Shown here: positions 1 to 7,577 of the stretch, one piece after another
How the letters are laid out: the number at the start of each line of letters is the position of its first letter
How positions within the stretch are numbered: the first letter of the stretch is position 1
Assembly (NCBI GenBank): GCA_964564905.1
Contig: CAZMCI010000003.1
Coordinates: 1-45,868, forward strand
Length of the DNA: 45,868 nucleotides
Reading direction: 5' to 3'
From: B75-G9 sp964564905
GTDB lineage: Archaea; Hadarchaeota; Hadarchaeia; Hadarchaeales; Hadarchaeaceae
Position numbers and translations under genes: made by a program
Notes under the pieces: generated by a model
Databases searched by the model: none
The model's input: only the letters and a program-made list of their open reading frames with translations
What the model was told of the DNA's origin: nothing

Positions 1-68
1 AAGCAGGAACCCAGAGTACCCGAAAGGGGAAAAGCTTCCACGAAACGCTCCCCGAGCGGAGGCGGTGA
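1..68 (+). CDS. tnpB: TnpB C-terminal tail, partial at window edge
   Basis: The frame beginning at position 3 reads AGTQSTRKGKSF... and stops with TGA at 66-68. An EAGT-like motif close to the C-terminus followed by a basic tail is typical of TnpB (OrfB), the RNA-guided nuclease of IS200/IS605 elements. Only about 21 codons lie inside the window; the RuvC and zinc-finger parts would be upstream. The call rests on three things: this tail, the terminal hairpin that follows it, and the second copy of the same end at 2405-2529. No catalytic residue is visible here, so activity cannot be judged. Confidence 0.6.
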   Translation, partial: AGTQSTRKGKSFHETLPERRR

Positions 69-125
69 GGGAGTAACGCGAAGGAAAAGTGGAAGCCCCT
101 TGCGTGAGCGAGGGGAGGAGGTCAC
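1..125 (+). mobile_element. 3' end of IS200/IS605-type element, omega-RNA-like
   Basis: This 125-base end runs through the TnpB stop into a strong hairpin at 96-115 (CCCCTTGC, loop GTGA, GCGAGGGG), followed by aggaggtcac ending at 125. In known IS200/IS605 elements the guide RNA (omegaRNA or reRNA) is transcribed from this part, and the bases just beyond the element end act as the guide. By that logic the guide here would start at 126 (gaccagagagagcacgtggg). The same 125 bases recur inverted at 2405-2529 with one mismatch. The family assignment comes from form and context only. Confidence 0.6.
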
Positions 126-170
126 GACCAGAGAGAGCACGTGGGACATGAATTTATAAATATTCCACGA

Positions 171-185
171 CTTCAGCGGCTGAAG
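171..185. repeat. 15-base palindrome cttcagc-g-gctgaag
   Basis: A perfect 7-base inverted repeat with one central base lies between the transposon end and the PKD gene. It is about 50 bases before the TATA-like box of that gene. It could be an operator or a remnant of the element's flank; nothing in the sequence decides which. Confidence 0.3.
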
Positions 186-225
186 CTGAGCTTTGCTAAC
201 TTCAAAAATTGACCAAAATTAATCC

Positions 226-240
226 GAAGCGTTTTTAAAT
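226..240 (+). promoter_or_regulatory. BRE/TATA-like promoter of the PKD gene
   Basis: The stretch cgaagcgtttttaaat has the form of an archaeal BRE plus TATA box. Transcription starting about 25 bases later would fall just before the ATG at 270 and favours that start over the ATG at 243. Confidence 0.45.
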
Positions 241-269
241 GGTTGAACCAAATCATAGATTGGATTTCA

Positions 270-1175
270 ATGAGGGAATGGGCCGAAAGTGGGGGACGAA
301 AAAGTATTCTCATAGTAGGCATCATAATTGTCATCGCTGTTATCGCTGCCGGGGCGATTCTTTTATCCGGTCCTCCCGGCGAAGAACTTTCCGCTGCTTT
401 TCTGGTGTCCACGACATCCCCAAAGGTTGGTAATACGGTCACGTTTACGGACAACTCGAGTGGAGATCCCATTTCTTGGGAGTGGGACTTCGGTGACGGT
501 ACGACTTCAACTGAACAGAATCCGTCTCACCAATACTTCTCGGCCGGGACGTACACCGTTAGGCTCACGGTGACATGGGCTGGTGGAGTCACGGACACCG
601 CCGAAACACAGATAACAGTTATCGAGGTGGTGATCCCCACCGAGGGTTACATGGTTTATGATGATGCTGGCCTCGCAGCAGGCGAGCCGGCAGATATATG
701 GGTGTGGAGCGGTGCAGACTGGGGAATGGAAGCGGGAACCACGGATGGGAACTACGTCGCCCCAGATGCCCCAAGCGGCACAACGGTTTTCAAAGCCACG
801 AGCGGTTCCGGCAGCGGCAATTACATCGGATGGGGCGTGTTCTTGGGCATCTTTGACTCTTCCCATAATCTCATTACACCTCACACGGTCGATCTCTCAG
901 TTTACGACCATCTGGAGTTCTGGGTGAAGACACCTGTGGACCTGAAGGTCGAACTCCAGCAGGACAATGCCCAGGGCAAAAAGGCCACCGCGCGGTTTAT
1001 AAGTAACTATGGTTGGGACCAATCGCAGCCGGATGTCTGGCAAAAGATAACGATCCCCGCGAGTGCTATAACAAATGTGGACATGAGCAAGATCTTTTCA
1101 CCGTTCATGATTACGGGGGTAGGGGAAGGGATCACCTTCTACGTCGATGCGGTGATGTGGGTCCCCCCAAGCTAA
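270..1175 (+). CDS. Anchored PKD-domain protein with jelly-roll carbohydrate-binding-like domain
   Basis: The protein is 301 residues from the ATG at 270; an ATG at 243 would add nine residues, but the promoter at 226-240 favours 270. Residues 10-33 form a single hydrophobic N-terminal helix (SILIVGIIIVIAVIAAGAIL), so the protein is probably held in the membrane and faces outward. Next comes a PKD domain with the hallmark WEWDFGDG and HQYFSAGTYTV motifs. The last 170 residues look like a beta-sandwich binding module (LEFWVKT, WQKITIP, FYVDAVMWV), similar in style to CBM11 or CIA30 folds. There is no catalytic signature. It probably binds polysaccharide or protein at the cell surface, beside the glycosidase 33 bases downstream with which it may be co-transcribed. 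Confidence 0.75.
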   Translation: MREWAESGGRKSILIVGIIIVIAVIAAGAILLSGPPGEELSAAFLVSTTSPKVGNTVTFTDNSSGDPISWEWDFGDGTTSTEQNPSHQYFSAGTYTVRLTVTWAGGVTDTAETQITVIEVVIPTEGYMVYDDAGLAAGEPADIWVWSGADWGMEAGTTDGNYVAPDAPSGTTVFKATSGSGSGNYIGWGVFLGIFDSSHNLITPHTVDLSVYDHLEFWVKTPVDLKVELQQDNAQGKKATARFISNYGWDQSQPDVWQKITIPASAITNVDMSKIFSPFMITGVGEGITFYVDAVMWVPPS

Positions 1176-1208
1176 CTACACTTGAAGCATTGCTGATTTG
1201 GAGATTCG

Positions 1209-2387
1209 ATGCCCTCGAAAAGAAAGAAAGGGTCGAGGTTCAAGTTCCTGGGGAAAAAGGAATTCAGGTTAGCTCTTTTGGGAGTAATATTTTTGTCGGC
1301 GGTTTCTGCCGCGCTCGTCATCTCCGGAGGCGAACCCACCAAAACGGACGGATCTGATTCGGGAGTTCTCACTAAGCCCCCCAGTACGGGTCCCGTTAGG
1401 ATTTCCGACGGACAGTTGATTGTCAACGGAGAACCCTTTTTCATTAAGGGGGTTGCATATGCTCCCACTCCCATCGGATACAGTTATGCCTACAACATTT
1501 TCGGGGACCCCGACATATACACCCGTGACCTCCCGCTACTCCGTGCGATGCACTGCAACACGATTCGAACGTGGAGCAAAGTCACTGAAGGGTTTTTGGA
1601 TGCCGCGTACAACAACGGCGTGGACCCGATCTACGTGATAGCGGGATTTTACGTTGAACCTTACAACGTTTCCAGTGAGACTTACAGGCTAGCCGTCATC
1701 AACGAGTTCAGGGAATACGTGAGAGCCTACAAGGACCACCCCGCCTTGTTGATGTGGGCCGTCGGCAACGAGGTAAATTACGAAGTGAGCAGTATTTGGC
1801 CGGGCGATGATAACAAATTGAGAGATTGGTACACCCTGCTCAACGAGCTTGCCAAAGTCGCGTACGAGGAAGAGGGCGACACGTACCACCCCGTGATAAC
1901 CGCCAACTGGGAAACGACCCACATCGGGGAGACCTCACTGGGGTCGGATGATAACTCCATGAACTTTTTGGATGCGTGGGGGGTAAACACTTTTCGCGTG
2001 GACGCGTTTGGAGACGTGTTTCAGTATTACCCGAGTTCAAAACCCCTTTTGATAACTGAGTTCGGCATAGATGCTTGGGATACCATCGGGAATAAGGAGG
2101 ACGAAGCCACCCAATCCGAATATGACGCGTTGCTCTGGGATCAAATAGTGGAGGCATCCAACACATCTGCCGTGTTGGGTGGATGTGTGATGGGATACAG
2201 CGACGTGTGGTGGAGGGCTGGCGACCCGACCAGCCACGACACAGACGGAGACGAGATGCTATCCTTCCCAGATGGTTTCAACAATCAGGAGTGGTGGGGG
2301 ATAATGCGGGTGAGGGACAACGGCGCGGGTCCGGACATCGTCGAGCCCCGCGCGGTTTACTACACTCTCCAAGAAAAATGGGCTTGA
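1209..2387 (+). CDS. Membrane-anchored clan GH-A glycoside hydrolase
   Basis: A 392-residue protein with a basic N-terminus, a hydrophobic segment (about residues 20-40) and a Pro/Thr/Gly linker, then a TIM-barrel glycosidase. NTIRTWS marks an early strand; MWAVGNEV holds the likely acid/base Glu188 and LLITEFG the likely nucleophile Glu284. This layout is that of clan GH-A (GH2, GH5, GH72 relatives). LLRAMHCNTIRTW and the GNEV motif recall beta-1,3-glucanosyltransferase or GH2-type barrels, but I cannot fix the family or substrate. The barrel faces outward if the N-terminal helix is an anchor. It follows the PKD gene and precedes an inverted TnpB remnant that begins 17 bases after its stop. 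Confidence 0.8.
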   Translation: MPSKRKKGSRFKFLGKKEFRLALLGVIFLSAVSAALVISGGEPTKTDGSDSGVLTKPPSTGPVRISDGQLIVNGEPFFIKGVAYAPTPIGYSYAYNIFGDPDIYTRDLPLLRAMHCNTIRTWSKVTEGFLDAAYNNGVDPIYVIAGFYVEPYNVSSETYRLAVINEFREYVRAYKDHPALLMWAVGNEVNYEVSSIWPGDDNKLRDWYTLLNELAKVAYEEEGDTYHPVITANWETTHIGETSLGSDDNSMNFLDAWGVNTFRVDAFGDVFQYYPSSKPLLITEFGIDAWDTIGNKEDEATQSEYDALLWDQIVEASNTSAVLGGCVMGYSDVWWRAGDPTSHDTDGDEMLSFPDGFNNQEWWGIMRVRDNGAGPDIVEPRAVYYTLQEKWA

Positions 2388-2404
2388 GCGAATTTAGAAA
2401 TGAT

Positions 2405-2529
2405 GTGACCTCCTCCCCTCGCTCACGCAAGGGGCTTCCACTTTTCCTTCGCGTTACTCCCTCACCGCCTCCGGTCGGGGAGCGTTTCGTGGAAGCTTTT
2501 CCCCTTTCGGGTACTCTGGGTTCCTGCTT
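2405..2529 (-). mobile_element. Inverted second copy of the TnpB 3' end, solo omega-RNA-like
   Basis: Read on the minus strand, these bases match 1-125 with one difference (the base equivalent to position 56 is C instead of G). The copy includes the TnpB stop (2462-2464 on this strand) and the GTGA-loop hairpin (2415-2434), and it ends in gtcac at 2405. The putative guide would be the minus-strand bases below 2405 (atcatttctaaattcgctca), which run into the 3' end of the glycosidase gene. No full tnpB lies upstream on this strand, because the GH26 gene occupies that space. Confidence 0.65.
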
Positions 2530-2641
2530 CCGCCCACCGGACTCAATCCTTCCGGGCGGTTACGGAGGTCTCGATTTCCAGCCTACTTGCGCCGTGCAGG
2601 TCATCGGTTTTCCACAGGCGTAAATTCGGGGTGGCTCCTCC
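2462..2641 (-). pseudogene. tnpB: Decayed TnpB C-terminal fragment
   Basis: On the minus strand the frame of the EAGT tail can be followed upstream for about 60 codons: TPNLRLWKTDDLHGASRL, then IETSVTARKD, a TGA stop, VRWAEAGTQ and a basic tail. A further TAG lies at 2642-2644. The internal stop and the loss of everything before it make this a remnant. The post-catalytic C-terminal region of TnpB varies greatly, so assignment rests mainly on the attached element end, which is nearly identical to the end at 1-125. Confidence 0.5.
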
Positions 2642-2691
2642 CTACTCGGCGGGTACTTGCGGAGGCTCTAAACACAGAAAAGCGGCTCTCA

Positions 2692-2734
2692 TCCCCCGGC
2701 TTTCGCAGGGGGGAGTTTCCCGCAGAAGTTAAAA
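2692..2734 (+). repeat. Hairpin plus AAGTTAAA-tail repeat, copy 1
   Basis: A TCCCCC/GGGGGA hairpin (2692-2697 with 2709-2714) is followed by gtttcccgcagaagttaaa. The same architecture occurs at 28417-28459 and, inverted, at 45328-45356. It sits at the outer edge of the TnpB remnant, so it may be the other end of that element or a small non-autonomous relative. Confidence 0.45.
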
Positions 2735-2751
2735 TGGTGTCAAATAAGCAA

Positions 2752-2769
2752 CCGCTAAAGTTAAATAAA
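2752..2769 (+). promoter_or_regulatory. TATA-type promoter of the GH26 gene
   Basis: The string ccgctaaagttaaataaa ends 27 bases before the ATG at 2796, the spacing expected for a leaderless archaeal mRNA. The first 15 bases (ccgctaaagttaaat) recur exactly at 28445-28459, and gttaaataaa recurs in the promoter of the binding-protein gene at 4370-4379. Confidence 0.6.
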
Positions 2770-2795
2770 ACTATCCCTTAACAAAATCGAAAACC

Positions 2796-4358
2796 ATGAA
2801 AAGAAACACGGAGATAGTTCTCACGATCGTAATCATCGCTGTTGGGTCCATCGCCGGACTCATGATTTTTCAGGAAGATAGATGGTGGCTAGTGGAAGGT
2901 CCGGCCGATAAGGTTTATTTTGGTGCGTTTGTGCCAGGAGTAGAAGCGTCGATGAAAATACTTGACCAACTTGAAGAGAATATTGGTCACAAGCTCGCGA
3001 TAGTCAACACGTTTTTGCCGTCGAGCAGCAATTTTCCAACCGAATTTTGTGATCGAATAATTTCTCACGGGGCCATACCCATGATCACTTGGATGCCCCA
3101 ACCGAGAAATCCCGAGTTGGAGCATGGCAGGGTTCTCGATAGCGTGGCGGAGGGAAACTGGGACGAGTACATAGGGGAGTGGGCCGTGGCTGCACGGGAA
3201 TTCGGAAAGCCGGTCTACATCAGGTGGGGCCACGAGTTTAACGGGTATTGGTATCCCTGGAGCATCCCAGCCAACGATAATGACCCCGATAAGTTCATCG
3301 AAGCGTGGCGTCACGTGCATGATATTTTCGAACAGGAGAACGCAACAAATGTCCAGTGGGTGTGGTGCCCATATCTGCGAAGCAATCCCGATGAACCCTG
3401 GAATGATCCGTTGCTGGCTTACCCTGGAGACGACTATGTGGACTGGATCGGAATCGACGAGTACAACTGGGGAGCCAGCTTCATCTGGAGCGACTGGTTG
3501 GAGTTCGAACAAATTTTTGCCAACAAGGTGAGAATCTTCAGCACGCACTTCCCCGGTAAGCCCATAATGATCGCGGAAGTCGGATGCACTGAAGAGAGCC
3601 AGCTCCCCGGTCGAACCAAATCCCTGTGGGTCAGAAATATGCTGGACTCCCTCAAGCGGTTAACACCGATAAAAGCCCTCGTCTGGTTCAATTCCTACAA
3701 GGAAACTGACTGGCGGATGGAATCGAGTGAGGAATCTCTGGACGCGTTCAGGGAAATCCTTGCAGACGAATACATTGTAGATGGGGCGGTTGGGCTCTGG
3801 ACGTTGCCCGAACACTATACACCGGAAAATATATGGCCAACCGTCCAAACGAAGGCTGAGATGCCCTTCTATGTGTACGGGGAAAACGGAGGAAATTTTG
3901 TTGCATCGGGGTGGATGGGCGACTACCAGTCCATTCAGCTTGACGAGTCCTGTACGGAAAATCCTGCTGTGGGAACGTATTGTATGAAAATAACCTATGA
4001 CATCGCAACTAGTAAAAAGGTCTGGGCCGGCATTTATTGGCAAAACCCACCCAACAACTGGGGAGACGTGGATGGCGGATACGACCTCTCGAACGCGGAG
4101 AAGCTTGTCTTCTGGGCGAGGGGAGAAAATGGTGGAGAGAAGGTCAACTTCAAACTTGGGGGGATAAGTGGCAGGTATCCGGATTCCGCATATGTGGTGT
4201 TCGGGACGGTTTCTCTCTCCACGGAATGGAAACAGTACGAGATAGACCTCTCAGGTCATGACCTTTCGTATATCTCCGGAGGATTTGTGTGGGTCGCAAA
4301 GGAAGATGAAAATCCGGAGGGATGCACGTTGTATCTCGACGAAATAAGATATGTGTAA
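2796..4358 (+). CDS. GH26-type beta-mannanase-like hydrolase with C-terminal binding module
   Basis: A 520-residue protein with one N-terminal hydrophobic anchor (residues 8-25). The catalytic domain (about 40-335) has the GH26 marks: the acid/base Glu147 in RWGHEFNGYWYPW and the nucleophile Glu261 in PIMIAEVGCTE, with IDEYNWG between them. GH26 enzymes mostly cleave beta-1,4-mannan; some act on mixed-linkage glucan or xylan. The C-terminal 170 residues (FYVYGENGGNFVASGW to YLDEIRYV) form a beta-sandwich that resembles a carbohydrate-binding module. The leaderless promoter resembles that of the next gene, the ABC sugar-binding protein, so hydrolysis and uptake are probably expressed together. 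The exact substrate is not fixed by sequence. Confidence 0.85.
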   Translation: MKRNTEIVLTIVIIAVGSIAGLMIFQEDRWWLVEGPADKVYFGAFVPGVEASMKILDQLEENIGHKLAIVNTFLPSSSNFPTEFCDRIISHGAIPMITWMPQPRNPELEHGRVLDSVAEGNWDEYIGEWAVAAREFGKPVYIRWGHEFNGYWYPWSIPANDNDPDKFIEAWRHVHDIFEQENATNVQWVWCPYLRSNPDEPWNDPLLAYPGDDYVDWIGIDEYNWGASFIWSDWLEFEQIFANKVRIFSTHFPGKPIMIAEVGCTEESQLPGRTKSLWVRNMLDSLKRLTPIKALVWFNSYKETDWRMESSEESLDAFREILADEYIVDGAVGLWTLPEHYTPENIWPTVQTKAEMPFYVYGENGGNFVASGWMGDYQSIQLDESCTENPAVGTYCMKITYDIATSKKVWAGIYWQNPPNNWGDVDGGYDLSNAEKLVFWARGENGGEKVNFKLGGISGRYPDSAYVVFGTVSLSTEWKQYEIDLSGHDLSYISGGFVWVAKEDENPEGCTLYLDEIRYV

Positions 4359-4369
4359 CCCCCACAAGA

Positions 4370-4380
4370 GTTAAATAAAC
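4370..4380 (+). promoter_or_regulatory. TATA-type promoter of the sugar-binding protein gene
   Basis: gttaaataaac lies 24-34 bases before the ATG at 4404 and shares gttaaataaa with the GH26 promoter. An ATG at 4396 is out of frame, so 4404 is the start. Confidence 0.6.
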
Positions 4381-4403
4381 CTCACAAAAAGTAAAATGAT
4401 AAG

Positions 4404-5789
4404 ATGGAAATGAAAAGATATTTGAAAAAAGATGTACGAGGCGTTTCAAAAATAACAGCTGTTATCTTCATTGTAGTAATAGTTCTGGTGGGATTAGCCG
4501 TTTACAAGACCTTGGGCACCGGAGGTCGCATGCGATGGTGGACGGTTCACTCCGGGGCCTGGGGACATACAGGTTGGCATGATTACACTCTGGAGGAGTA
4601 TAAGACACTCTACGGGGATTTAATTGAGCGCACCGACTACGACAATCCAAACTTTAAGTCTTCGTTATTTAATGCAATGCTTGCAGGGGACCCGCCTGAG
4701 ATCTGGCATTCTTGGGGTGGCATGGTTCTAAAGAACTATGTGGATATGGGAATGGTCGAGGATCTAACAGACCTCATGAACGAGAACTGGGCGGTGAGCA
4801 TCTTACCTTTAGAGAACAGGGATGATCTCCTGTGGAACAGCACATGGGGCGGCAGACATTACGGTTTCCCGTATAGTGTGGGCGTCATCCAGCTCTACGT
4901 CAACAAAGATCTGTTTGACCAGTACGGCGTGGAGATCCCGTCTGTCGAGAACGATGAAACATGGACCTGGGAACAGTTTATCGACGCAATCCAAACATTC
5001 AAAAATAACGGAATTACTCCGATCACCGTGGCCGGCACGGAGGAATGGCAACTTTCGTTTTGGTATGCCTACCTGGTTGACAGGATCGGAGGGCCGGAAT
5101 ATTTCAAAAGAACTTTGAATCGCCAGTCCGGATACTCGTTCGAGGATGATCCATTCGTTCAAGCCGGAGAAAAAGTCAGGGAACTTGTGGATCTTGGAGC
5201 GTTCCAGAGTACTTTTATGGCCGATGGGTATGACAAAGCCATAACCATGTTTGCCAATGGAGAAGCTGCCATGTACCTGCAGGGATCCTGGGAGATCAAG
5301 ACCATTAAAACCTACTATAATCCCAACTTGAACGTGAACGTCGTGAGGTTTCCGATAATAGGAGAAAACAGCGACCCTCACTCCATACTTGTAAATGTCC
5401 AGGATTATTTCTGCATCTCCTCAACAACGAAGGAGAAAGAAGACGCTTTCAACTTCATTCGCCTGTTGGGGAGAGAAGATGTCGTAGAAAAATTCGTGGA
5501 AAAAGCGGGTGACATCTGCGTGTTCGATTCTAGAGTCGGCGGCGGAGTGGAAATACCATCCACGCTTTACGAACCCGTCATTAACAAGCAGATAACAGAG
5601 CTCAATAACGCCACTCATACCCAGATGCCTTGGGACCAGTATTCACCCCAACAGTTTGCTCAGAAACATTTGGAGTGCATGAAAAGACTTTTCGATGGCA
5701 CTTGGACGCCCCAGAAGGTTGCCCAAGAACAAGAACTCACTGCTCAATCGTTACAGGCGAGCGGATACCTGCCGGTCTCATACGGATAG
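4404..5789 (+). CDS. ABC sugar-binding protein (MalE-like) with pilin-type N-terminus
   Basis: A 461-residue extracellular solute-binding protein of the family-1 (MalE/UgpB) type. Recognisable parts are the early lobe FNAMLAGDPPEIWHSWGG, the hinge segment YGFPYSVGVIQLYVNKDLFD, and MFANGEAAMYLQGSWE. It delivers sugars or oligosaccharides to the two permeases encoded directly downstream. The N-terminus is not a lipoprotein signal: no Cys follows the hydrophobic stretch. Instead DVRGVSKITAVIFIVVIVLVG resembles the class III (type IV pilin-like) signal processed by archaeal prepilin peptidase, as in Sulfolobus sugar-binding proteins. It ends 6 bases before the next start. Confidence 0.88.
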   Translation: MEMKRYLKKDVRGVSKITAVIFIVVIVLVGLAVYKTLGTGGRMRWWTVHSGAWGHTGWHDYTLEEYKTLYGDLIERTDYDNPNFKSSLFNAMLAGDPPEIWHSWGGMVLKNYVDMGMVEDLTDLMNENWAVSILPLENRDDLLWNSTWGGRHYGFPYSVGVIQLYVNKDLFDQYGVEIPSVENDETWTWEQFIDAIQTFKNNGITPITVAGTEEWQLSFWYAYLVDRIGGPEYFKRTLNRQSGYSFEDDPFVQAGEKVRELVDLGAFQSTFMADGYDKAITMFANGEAAMYLQGSWEIKTIKTYYNPNLNVNVVRFPIIGENSDPHSILVNVQDYFCISSTTKEKEDAFNFIRLLGREDVVEKFVEKAGDICVFDSRVGGGVEIPSTLYEPVINKQITELNNATHTQMPWDQYSPQQFAQKHLECMKRLFDGTWTPQKVAQEQELTAQSLQASGYLPVSYG

Positions 5790-5795
5790 AACACC

Positions 5796-7577
5796 ATGAG
5801 GGGGGCCAAAGTGGAAAAAAAATTCTCCCCCCACTTCTTTATTCTTCCTGCCCTTTTGATATTCCTGATATTTTTTATTTTTCCAAATGCCTACGTTTTT
5901 TATCTTTCTTTACACGAGTTAGGACCCGGGGGGAGCCCCCAAGAAAACTGGGTGATAGATGTATACCCCCGGTATCAGGATGAAAACAACACATATATCA
6001 CAACATTTGATATCGGACAAGGAAAATTTTGTTTATCTAAATTCCTCGGTGGGGAAAGACAAGTAATTGCAACGGATAATTTTCCTTCGGGCGGAGCGGG
6101 GCGATGGTACACTCTACGCGTCGATGTTTCAAGGGATGAAAACCTGGATCATATAAGAGCTTGGATATTCGGGATAGAGGACGGGTACAAAAGTTTTGAA
6201 GCCGTTAATGAAGCCGTGCCTTTTAACGGATTGGCCTTTTCATCGTGGTTCAATCGGGACTTCACCCTTCGATGGGACGATCTCAGAGTCAGGAGGTATT
6301 CCGAAAACGAACCCAAGTCCAGCATCGGAGAAGAAATTGATTCGAGTTTAGAAAACTGGATCAAATGCAAACCCATAACGGTTGAAGGTGTCGGTACCCC
6401 TCTGGAAAACTATCAAATACTACTCAACATCGGCTATTCCGAAAATATGCGCGAGGATTTCGGAGATCTTCGGTTCACTTCGGAAAATGGATCCGTGTTG
6501 GATTATTGGGTGGAAAGGCATGCTCCCGGCCAATGGGCGAGCATCTGGGTCGAAGTGCCATTTATCCCTGAGGAAGGCCTGACCACCATTTATATGCATT
6601 ATGGAAATCAAAGTGCGGCCACGGCCAGTGATATCCACGCCACATTCATATTTGGAGACGATTTCGAAAACTCTGCTTGGACCGACGAGCATTTTTCTGA
6701 ATTTATCCAAAGCCCGGGGTTTGTTCAGGAGGTGAAAAACGGGGAGTACTGCATGGAGGGAGAGGCTGGTACTGGAGGGGGCATTCGGATCTCGGGGGAC
6801 ACGTTACCTGAAAATTTCATCATCGAAGTTAACGTAAACGTCACAAAAGTTGGGACAAGGGAGTTCGGACTTGCTTTTGTCGGCGCTCAAAATTTCCTAA
6901 ATCTTTTATCAGACAGTACTTTTTTGTGGTCACTTGGCGTGGTTGCCGGGATATCCCTCCAGTCGATTTTAATTCAGATCCCCGCGGGGTTGGGATTGGC
7001 GCTGGCATTAAGAAAAGCAAAAGGCTCAAACACATTTTTAACCGTGTTTTTCCTCCCCATGACCATCTCCTTGGTGACCCTCACCCTCATGTGGAGGTAT
7101 ATGGTGTTTAGTCCCCAGGGGATTTTGCATTCCGCTTTCGGATGGTCCCTGGACCCCACAAAAGATCCGTTGACCCTGTTCATCGCGGTCAACGTTATTG
7201 CCGACTGGGTGTACATAGGACTTTACACCCTCATATTCAGCAGCGCGTTGAAAAGCATCCCAGCTTCCGTATTCGATGCTGCAAAAGTCGATGGTCTATC
7301 AGGATTTAAAACATTGAGAAAAGTGGTAATTCCCGCCCTGAAAAATATTATCCTGGTGGCGATAATCATGTGCATTTCCGGGACGTTCAAAACATTTGAC
7401 ACTTGGTGGGTTCTCGGTGGAGGCCCGACCGCTCCCCTCCACCTTCCGTCAACGTACTTGGTGACCAAAATAGGTGTTGGGTTGATAGGTTATGCTTCCG
7501 CGATAGCCGTGATTAGCTTCTTCATATGTTTGACCATAGTGCTGTTCCAACTCAGGGCGATGAGGGTGAAGGTATGA
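5796..7577 (+). CDS. MalF-type ABC sugar permease with large DUF2341/LamG-like insertion
   Basis: A 593-residue permease about twice the usual length. Transmembrane helix 1 (residues 13-37, FILPALLIFLIFFIFPNAYV) ends at YLSLHE. The normal permease sequence resumes at FVGAQNFLNLLSD (about residue 361) and runs to the end with the EAA loop VFDAAKVDGLSGFKTLRKVV. Residues 40-360 are inserted in the first outer loop. They comprise a LamG-like part (WYTLRVDVSRD ... WDDLRVRRYSENEP), a DUF2341-like part (WIKCKPITVEG ... EEGLTTIYMHYGNQSA), and the beginning of a second LamG-like part (FIFGDDFE). Both junctions are in frame. E. coli MalF also has an outer loop domain, but at a different position. The insertion probably contacts substrate, binding protein or wall polymer. 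Confidence 0.85.
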   Translation: MRGAKVEKKFSPHFFILPALLIFLIFFIFPNAYVFYLSLHELGPGGSPQENWVIDVYPRYQDENNTYITTFDIGQGKFCLSKFLGGERQVIATDNFPSGGAGRWYTLRVDVSRDENLDHIRAWIFGIEDGYKSFEAVNEAVPFNGLAFSSWFNRDFTLRWDDLRVRRYSENEPKSSIGEEIDSSLENWIKCKPITVEGVGTPLENYQILLNIGYSENMREDFGDLRFTSENGSVLDYWVERHAPGQWASIWVEVPFIPEEGLTTIYMHYGNQSAATASDIHATFIFGDDFENSAWTDEHFSEFIQSPGFVQEVKNGEYCMEGEAGTGGGIRISGDTLPENFIIEVNVNVTKVGTREFGLAFVGAQNFLNLLSDSTFLWSLGVVAGISLQSILIQIPAGLGLALALRKAKGSNTFLTVFFLPMTISLVTLTLMWRYMVFSPQGILHSAFGWSLDPTKDPLTLFIAVNVIADWVYIGLYTLIFSSALKSIPASVFDAAKVDGLSGFKTLRKVVIPALKNIILVAIIMCISGTFKTFDTWWVLGGGPTAPLHLPSTYLVTKIGVGLIGYASAIAVISFFICLTIVLFQLRAMRVKV

